Assembly (NCBI GenBank): GCA_046349085.1
Contig: JAXMDA010000002.1
Span: forward strand, 186,001 to 250,000
Length of the DNA: 64,000 nt
Direction: 5' to 3'
Source: JAJXWB01 sp046349085
GTDB taxonomy: Bacteria; Pseudomonadota; Alphaproteobacteria; Rhizobiales; Beijerinckiaceae
Shown here: positions 58,954 through 64,000 of the stretch, piece by piece
How the letters are laid out: each line of letters begins with the position of its first letter
How positions within the stretch are numbered: position 1 is the first letter of the stretch
Translations under genes and position numbers: made by a program
The notes under the pieces: model-generated
Databases searched by the model: none
Told to the model about the DNA's origin: nothing
The model's input: the letters and a program-made list of their open reading frames with translations, nothing else

Positions 58954-59382
58954 TCAATCCATCTCGCCGAATTCTTTCCCCGCCGGCGCCGGCGCCAGCC
59001 GCAGCAGCCGCGAATCCTCCACCGCCGCCTGCCGGTGCTTCACCGCCTCGCGGTAGGCGGGGTCGCGCAGCATGTCGACGAAGGCCTGCACGTTTGGATA
59101 TTCCGCGATGAAGACCGTGTCCCATTGCTCGGAATCCTGCGGGCCGATCAGCATGAGCTCCGGCTTGCCGAGCCACACCTGCCGGCCGCCGAGGCGCCGG
59201 AACACCGGGCCGCTTTCACGCGCATAGGCCTTGTAGGCCTCGGCGCCCGAGACGTCGCGGCCATCGGGGTAGGCGGCCTTCTTGCGGAACTTCACGAGGT
59301 TCAGCATGTGGATCGGCCCGGGCCGGTCCATCTCGCGAAATCGCGCGAAAAGCTCCTTTGTCGGGTCGAGATATTCCGTCAC
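58954..59382 (-). CDS. DUF1330 domain-containing protein
   Basis: A 142-residue protein with the DUF1330 dimeric alpha-beta barrel: RPGPIHMLNLVKFRKKAAYPDG, AYKAYARESGPVFRRLGG, DTVFIAEYPNVQAFVDMLRDPAYREAVKHR. The start is GTG 59382, overlapping the stop of the TMEM175-type gene as GTGA. The function of the family is unknown. Confidence 0.85.
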   Translation of the reverse strand: MTEYLDPTKELFARFREMDRPGPIHMLNLVKFRKKAAYPDGRDVSGAEAYKAYARESGPVFRRLGGRQVWLGKPELMLIGPQDSEQWDTVFIAEYPNVQAFVDMLRDPAYREAVKHRQAAVEDSRLLRLAPAPAGKEFGEMD

Positions 59383-59963
59383 TCTTCCACCTCCGCGAGC
59401 GTGCGCTCGATCCGCCGGTCGGGCACGAGCCACATCAGCGCGACGGCGACATAGATGAGATTTGACACGATCGGCGCGACGAAGGCGAGGCCTATCGCGC
59501 TGGCGTAGAGGACCGGCGAGATCTTGCCCTTCAGGTCGCCGCCGACCGCGCGCGCCAGCAGCGAATCCGGCCCCTGCGCCCGCACGATGGCGGATTGCAG
59601 GACGGCATAGGCGATGGCTGGGCCGAGAAGGGCGACGCCGTAGAGGGCGGTCGGCCATTTCGAGAAATGATTCTCGCCGAGCCACGCCGTGGCGAAGGGA
59701 ACGAGCGACAGCCAGAACAGGAGATGCATGTTCGCCCACAGGATCGAGCCGTTCACGCGCGTCACGGTCGCAAGCATGTGGTGGTGGTTGTTCCAGTAGA
59801 TCGCCACGTAGACGAAGCTCAGCACATAGCTGAGAAAGGCCGGAATCAGCTTGACCAGGTCGCCGGGCTCGCCGCCGTGCGGCGCCTTCAGCTCCAGCAC
59901 CATGATGGTGATGATGATGGCGATCACGCCGTCCGAGAAGGCCGCAAGCCGTTCCTTTTCCAA
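59379..59963 (-). CDS. TMEM175 (DUF1211) family potassium-channel-like protein
   Basis: A 194-residue membrane protein starting MEKERLAAFSDGVIAIIITIMVLEL, which contains the (R/K)xxAFSDG signature of TMEM175 channels. Six hydrophobic segments follow, with YWNNHHHML and LLFWLSLVPFATAWLG. Bacterial members form K+ leak channels as tetramers. It is transcribed with the DUF1330 gene through a GTGA overlap. Confidence 0.88.
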   Translation of the reverse strand: MEKERLAAFSDGVIAIIITIMVLELKAPHGGEPGDLVKLIPAFLSYVLSFVYVAIYWNNHHHMLATVTRVNGSILWANMHLLFWLSLVPFATAWLGENHFSKWPTALYGVALLGPAIAYAVLQSAIVRAQGPDSLLARAVGGDLKGKISPVLYASAIGLAFVAPIVSNLIYVAVALMWLVPDRRIERTLAEVEE

Positions 59964-60117
59964 TGATTCGCCTCGTTCTGGAGCCCGGAGCCGGCCGCGA
60001 TGCTAGCTTGGGCGCGCTATCGGGCCAATTCGGCCCGTCCGCCATTGCCTTGGGCGGGCTTCTGGCTATAGTCCGGCCGCAATTTCCGGCCGCTTCGGCC
60101 CATTTTACGGGACGCCC

Positions 60118-60468
60118 ATGAACTTCATCACCCCCGCCTTCGCCCAGGCCGCCTCCGGCGGCGGTTCCGGCGGCGCAGAAATGCTCATGCAGATGGCGCC
60201 TTTCGCCATCATTCTGGTCATCATGTATTTCCTGATCATCCGGCCGCAGCAGAAGCGCGCCAAGGAGACGCAGGACATGCTGGGCGGCATCCGCCGCGGC
60301 GACACGGTCGTGACGACAGGCGGCATCATCGGCAAGGTCACCAAGGTGACCGACAACGCCGAGGTGGAGGTCGAGATCGCCCCGAACGTGCGGGTGCGCG
60401 TCGTGCGCTCCATGATTGCAGACGTGCGCGCCAAGGGCGAGCCGGTGAAGGATACGGCGGCGTCCTGA
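60118..60468 (+). CDS. yajC: preprotein translocase subunit YajC
   Basis: A Sec accessory membrane protein, 116 residues. The N-terminal helix region is MAPFAIILVIMYFLIIRPQQKRAKE (single transmembrane segment with the family FLIIRPQQKR), then MLGGIRRGDTVVTTGGIIGKV and a charged tail. It forms a complex with SecD and SecF, encoded next. Confidence 0.95.
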   Translation: MNFITPAFAQAASGGGSGGAEMLMQMAPFAIILVIMYFLIIRPQQKRAKETQDMLGGIRRGDTVVTTGGIIGKVTKVTDNAEVEVEIAPNVRVRVVRSMIADVRAKGEPVKDTAAS

Positions 60469-60493
60469 CGGGACCCGCGAACGAACGAGACCC

Positions 60494-62086
60494 ATGCTGC
60501 GCTTCGCTCCCTGGAAGGTCGCTTCCATTGTCGGCATGACGCTGATCGCGCTTCTGATCGTGATCCCGTCGATGCTCTCGCCGTCCGCGCGCACTGCGTT
60601 GCAGGCGCGCATGCCCTCGTGGCTGCCGGCCAAGACCATCACGCTCGGCCTCGATCTGCAGGGCGGCTCGCACATCCTTCTCGAGGTGGATGCGCCGGCG
60701 GTCGTGCGTACCCAGGTCGAGAACCTGCGCGACGACGTGCGCCGCATTCTGCGCGAGGAGCGCATCGGCATCACCGGCGGCATCGCCATGCAGCAGCGCG
60801 GCGTGCAGTTCCGCCTGTCCAATCCCGCGGACGCCGAAAAGGCGCTGCCGAAGATCCGCGCGCTCGGCCAGCGCTCCGGCGGGGCGCTGCTCGGCGCGGC
60901 CGGCGCGGCGTCGATCGACGTCAACGCCACCGAGGGCGGCGTCGTGCAGGTGACGGTGACCGAGGCCGGCGTGCAGGACAAGGTGCGCCGCGCTGTCGAC
61001 CAGTCGATCGAAGTGCTCCGCCGCCGCATCGACGGCTCCGGCATGAAGGAGCCGACCATCCAGCGCCAGGGCGCGGACCGCATTCTCGTGCAGGTGCCGG
61101 GCCTTCAGGACCCGCAGCAGCTCAAGGACCTGCTCGGCACGACAGCGAAGCTCGAGTTCCGCCTTGTCGGCCAGCCCGGCGACAATCCCGCCGACATCGA
61201 GGATCTCGAGCAGACCGAGGGCGGCAGGCTGCCGGTCGAGAAGCAGGTGATGGTGCAGGGCGAGGACCTGACCGACGCCCAGCCCGGCTTCGACCAGCGC
61301 AACGGCGAACCGGTCGTCAATTTCCGCTTCAACCTGCGCGGCGGCCAGAAATTTGCGGAAGTCACCACGCGCAACGTCGGCAAGCCCTTCGCCATCGTGC
61401 TCGACAACAAGGTGATCTCGGCGCCGCGCATCATCTCGCCGATCACCGGCGGCTCAGGCCAGATTTCCGGCCGCTTCACGGTCGAGCAGGCCAACAACCT
61501 CGCCATCCTGCTGCGCGCCGGCGCGCTGCCGGCCAAGCTCACCACCATCGAGGAGCGCACCGTCGGTCCGGGCCTCGGCCAGGATTCCATCGACGCGGGC
61601 GAACGCGCCTCCTACGTCGGCGCGGCGCTGGTTGTCGTCTACATGCTCGTGACCTACGGCGTGTTCGGCATTTTCGCGAATATCGCGCTCTTCGTGCACA
61701 TCCTCTTCATCTTCGCCGCGCTCGTCATGCTCGGCGCGACGCTCACCTTGCCCGGCATCGCCGGCATCGTGCTCACCATCGGCATGGCGGTCGATTCGAA
61801 CGTGCTGATCTACGAGCGCATCCGCGAGGAAAACCACATGGGCCGCTCGATCCTGTCGTCGCTGGACGCGGGCTTCAAGCGCGCCTTCGGCACGATCGTG
61901 GACTCCAACGTCACCATGTTCGTGGCCGCGGTCATCCTCTACTTCCTGGGCTCGGGTCCGGTGCGCGGCTTCGCCGTGTCGCTGGGGCTCGGCATCCTCA
62001 CCACCATCATCACCGCCGTCACCATGACGCGCATGATGATTGCGGTGTGGTACCGCTTCGCGCGGCCGACCAAGCTGCCGATCTGA
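60494..62086 (+). CDS. secD: protein translocase subunit SecD
   Basis: A proton-motive-force-driven export motor subunit, 530 residues. The first helix is followed by LGLDLQGGSHILLEVD, the large periplasmic P1 domain, then YVGAALVVVYMLVTYG and the conserved GMAVDSNVLIYERIREE in the membrane part. It lies 25 bases after yajC and 16 bases before secF. Confidence 0.97.
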   Translation: MLRFAPWKVASIVGMTLIALLIVIPSMLSPSARTALQARMPSWLPAKTITLGLDLQGGSHILLEVDAPAVVRTQVENLRDDVRRILREERIGITGGIAMQQRGVQFRLSNPADAEKALPKIRALGQRSGGALLGAAGAASIDVNATEGGVVQVTVTEAGVQDKVRRAVDQSIEVLRRRIDGSGMKEPTIQRQGADRILVQVPGLQDPQQLKDLLGTTAKLEFRLVGQPGDNPADIEDLEQTEGGRLPVEKQVMVQGEDLTDAQPGFDQRNGEPVVNFRFNLRGGQKFAEVTTRNVGKPFAIVLDNKVISAPRIISPITGGSGQISGRFTVEQANNLAILLRAGALPAKLTTIEERTVGPGLGQDSIDAGERASYVGAALVVVYMLVTYGVFGIFANIALFVHILFIFAALVMLGATLTLPGIAGIVLTIGMAVDSNVLIYERIREENHMGRSILSSLDAGFKRAFGTIVDSNVTMFVAAVILYFLGSGPVRGFAVSLGLGILTTIITAVTMTRMMIAVWYRFARPTKLPI

Positions 62087-62102
62087 GCGGGGAGACGAAA
62101 TC

Positions 62103-63059
62103 ATGAAGCTCCTGCGCCTCACGCCCGAGAACACGAAATTCCCGTTCATGCGGTTCCGCCGCGTGAGCTATCCGTTCTCGGCGTTTCTTTCGATCTGCTC
62201 CGTCCTGATGTTCGTGTTCTGGGGCATGAACTTCGGCATCGACTTCGCCGGCGGCACGCTGATGGAGTTGCGCGCGAAGAACGGCACGGCCGACATCGCG
62301 CTTCTGCGCAACCTCGCCGAGCATCTCGGCGTCGGCGACGTCGGCGTGCAGGCCTTCGGCACGAAGTCGGACGTGACGCTGCGCTTCGGCGTGCAGCCCG
62401 GCGGCGACGCCGCGCAGGCCGCCGCCGTCGACAAGGTGAAGACGGCCGTCTCCGACGGCTACGAAATCCGCCGCGTTGAAACGGTGGGTCCGAGCGTTTC
62501 CGCCGAACTCGTGCAGTCCGGCACGCTTGGCGTCGTGCTGTCGATCTTCGCGGTCCTGAGTTACCTCTGGTTCCGGTTCGAGTGGCAGTTCGCGGTATCC
62601 GCCGTCATCGCCACCATGCACGACCTCTTGCTGACGGTCGGCTTCTTCTCGCTGACGCAGCTCGAATTCAACACGACCTCGATTGCGGCGATTCTCACCA
62701 TCGTCGGCTATTCGCTGAACGAAACCGTGGTCGTGCTCGATCGCATCAGGGAAATGATGCGCAAGTACAAGAAGATGCCGACAGACCAGTTGATCGACGT
62801 CTCGATCAACGCCGTGCTGCCGCGAACCCTCATGACGGCGACGACGGTGCTGCTCGCGCTCTTCGCGCTCGTCACCTTCGGCGGCCAGGTGATCCGCTCG
62901 TTCTCGCTCGCCATGACCTGGGGCGTGTGCGTCGCGGTCTATTCCTCGATCTTCATTTGCTCGCCGATGATGATCTATCTCGGGCTGCGCACCGAGGGCG
63001 GCGCGCGCAGCGAGACGGCCGGAGCCAAGGACGAGGCGGCGGCCGAAGCGGCGCGGTGA
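62103..63059 (+). CDS. secF: protein translocase subunit SecF
   Basis: The partner of SecD, 318 residues: FWGMNFGIDFAGGTLMELRAK, then TVGPSVSAELVQSGTLGVVL and the signature GYSLNETVVVLDRIREMMR. ATG 62103 is chosen for its position after the secD stop with GGGGAG upstream; an open upstream extension overlaps secD. The next gene starts four bases after its stop. Confidence 0.96.
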   Translation: MKLLRLTPENTKFPFMRFRRVSYPFSAFLSICSVLMFVFWGMNFGIDFAGGTLMELRAKNGTADIALLRNLAEHLGVGDVGVQAFGTKSDVTLRFGVQPGGDAAQAAAVDKVKTAVSDGYEIRRVETVGPSVSAELVQSGTLGVVLSIFAVLSYLWFRFEWQFAVSAVIATMHDLLLTVGFFSLTQLEFNTTSIAAILTIVGYSLNETVVVLDRIREMMRKYKKMPTDQLIDVSINAVLPRTLMTATTVLLALFALVTFGGQVIRSFSLAMTWGVCVAVYSSIFICSPMMIYLGLRTEGGARSETAGAKDEAAAEAAR

Positions 63060-63063
63060 GGGC

Positions 63064-63447
63064 GTGACGGACGACCGCCCCGCCGGCTTTCTGCCCGGCC
63101 GTCACCCCATCGACGCCTACGGCGAGGGCGGATTCAAGTTCGGGGGCATGTCGCATCGCGGCTCGCTGCTTGCGTTGCCGTCGGGCCTTTACGCCTGGAA
63201 CGCCACGAACCCGGCGGAGATCGACGAGGCGTCGCTCGCGCGCGTCATCGCGGAGGACGCCGGTTCGGTCGAGCACCTGCTGGTCGGCACCGGGCTCGAT
63301 CTCGCGCCCCTGTCGCCAACGCTCGTCCAGCGCCTGCGGGCGCTGAAAATTGTCGCCGAACCTATGGCCACCGGAGCTGCGGCGCGTACATACAACATCC
63401 TGATGGGCGAAGGGCGGCGCGTCGCCGCCGCGCTCATCGCGGTATGA
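63064..63447 (+). CDS. Mth938-like domain (DUF498/NDUFAF3-type) protein
   Basis: A 127-residue protein with IDAYGEGGFKFGGMSHRGSLLALPSGLYAW and a core VEHLLVGTGLDLAPLSPTLVQRLR, the pattern of the DUF498/Mth938 family to which mitochondrial complex I assembly factor NDUFAF3 belongs. GTG 63064 follows the secF stop by four bases. A role in respiratory complex assembly is inferred from the mitochondrial homologue. Confidence 0.85.
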   Translation: MTDDRPAGFLPGRHPIDAYGEGGFKFGGMSHRGSLLALPSGLYAWNATNPAEIDEASLARVIAEDAGSVEHLLVGTGLDLAPLSPTLVQRLRALKIVAEPMATGAAARTYNILMGEGRRVAAALIAV

Positions 63448-63466
63448 CGCGCCAAGCCTGGAACCG

Positions 63467-64000
63467 ATGACCGCCGCAACCGCCGACAATCGCGCCGACG
63501 CCTCCGCAGCGGACAGCCGCGCCCGGAAAATGGCGGACAATTACGCTCATTGCGAACAGCTCCTGCGCCAGCATGACCGCGACCGCTGGCTCGCCTGCAT
63601 GTTCGCGCCCGCCGCGCTGCGGCCGCGACTGCACGCGCTCTACGCCTTCAGCCTGGAGATCGCCCGCGTCCGCGAGACCGTCTCCGATCCCATGCCCGGC
63701 GAAATCCGAATGCAATGGTGGGTCGACGCCATCGAGGGCGAGACGCGCGGCGACGTGCGCGCCCACCCGGTCGCCGCCGCGCTGATCGACACGATCCGCG
63801 CGCTCAGCCTGCCGCGCACGGCCCTGACCGACCTGATCGAGGCCCGGCGCTTCGACCTTTACGACGAACCGGTCGTCGACGTGAAGGAACTGGAGACCTA
63901 TTGCGGCCGCACGGCGTCATCGCTGTTCCGGCTTGCCTCGATCATTCTCGCTGAAGGCGGCGAGCCGGGGGGCGCCGACGCGGCCGGCTATGCTGGCGTC
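63467..64000 (+). CDS. squalene/phytoene synthase family protein, NDUFAF6-like (partial)
   Basis: The first 178 residues of a prenyl-synthase-fold protein: YAHCEQLLRQHDRDRWLACMFAP, HALYAFSLEIARVRETVSDP, EIRMQWWVDAIEG, RRFDLYDEP and YCGRTASSLFRLASIIL. At the position where carotenoid/squalene synthases carry a DxxxD metal motif after YAF, it reads SLEIARVRE, so catalysis is doubtful. This fits the NDUFAF6 side of the family. It runs off the window end. The start is ATG 63467. Confidence 0.82.
   Translation, partial: MTAATADNRADASAADSRARKMADNYAHCEQLLRQHDRDRWLACMFAPAALRPRLHALYAFSLEIARVRETVSDPMPGEIRMQWWVDAIEGETRGDVRAHPVAAALIDTIRALSLPRTALTDLIEARRFDLYDEPVVDVKELETYCGRTASSLFRLASIILAEGGEPGGADAAGYAGV

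Overview
The window is GC-rich chromosomal DNA from an alphaproteobacterium, most likely a member of the Rhizobiales/Hyphomicrobiales. The evidence is gene order: rpsB-tsf-pyrH-frr-uppS-cdsA-dxr-rseP-bamA-lpxD-fabZ-lpxA-lpxB, then gltA/gltX, comEC, lexA, trpGDC-moaC-moeA, trpE, a PpiD-type foldase, tpiA-secG-pyrG, tatABC-serS-surE-pcm-nlpD-like and yajC-secDF. An S2 protein with a long C-terminal extension and a GTTC-N7-GTTC type SOS box at lexA agree with this. Nearly everything is core metabolism, translation and envelope biogenesis. I saw no prophage, insertion sequence, CRISPR array, rRNA or tRNA.

Layout. 0-5 kb: an acyl-CoA dehydrogenase coupled to an MFS carrier, a lytic-transglycosylase-like protein and a GlsB-type membrane protein. 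5-17 kb: the translation/envelope cluster rpsB to bamA, interrupted after tsf by a DJ-1/PfpI-family gene and terminator hairpins. 17-21 kb: lipid A genes lpxD-fabZ-lpxA-lpxB. 20.6-24.3 kb (minus strand): an AhpD-like protein, citrate synthase and glutamyl-tRNA synthetase. 24.5-30.6 kb: comEC, lexA with a clear SOS-regulated promoter, and accessory oxidoreductases. 30.8-38.8 kb: tryptophan and molybdopterin genes, trpE and a periplasmic foldase. 38.8-42.5 kb: tpiA, secG, pyrG, slyX. 42.5-45.6 kb: unrecognised small proteins and an MFS symporter. 45.9-52.4 kb: tatABC, serS, a DUF559 protein, surE, pcm, and a LysM/LytM lipoprotein. 52.5-60 kb: accessory genes (EamA exporter, D-aminoacylase-like enzyme, cytochrome c'-like protein, DUF815 ATPase, nitroreductase, LivK-like binding protein, DUF1330, TMEM175). 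60-64 kb: yajC-secD-secF followed by homologues of two mitochondrial complex I assembly factors.

The dominant anomaly is technical. From about 17.77 to 49.3 kb almost every gene, including many essential ones, is broken by repeated small indels, while both flanks are clean. The block also holds a 34-base T run and a 14-base C run. I read it as a low-accuracy patch of the assembly, not pseudogenisation, so coordinates there are approximate and the proteins were recognised by joining frames. I found no convincing new biological system. The more interesting biological points are a foreign-looking segment inside serS, the absence of lpxI between lpxA and lpxB, a LytM domain that has lost its zinc ligands, the SOS box placed within the lexA promoter spacer, and the complex I assembly-factor-like pair behind secDF.
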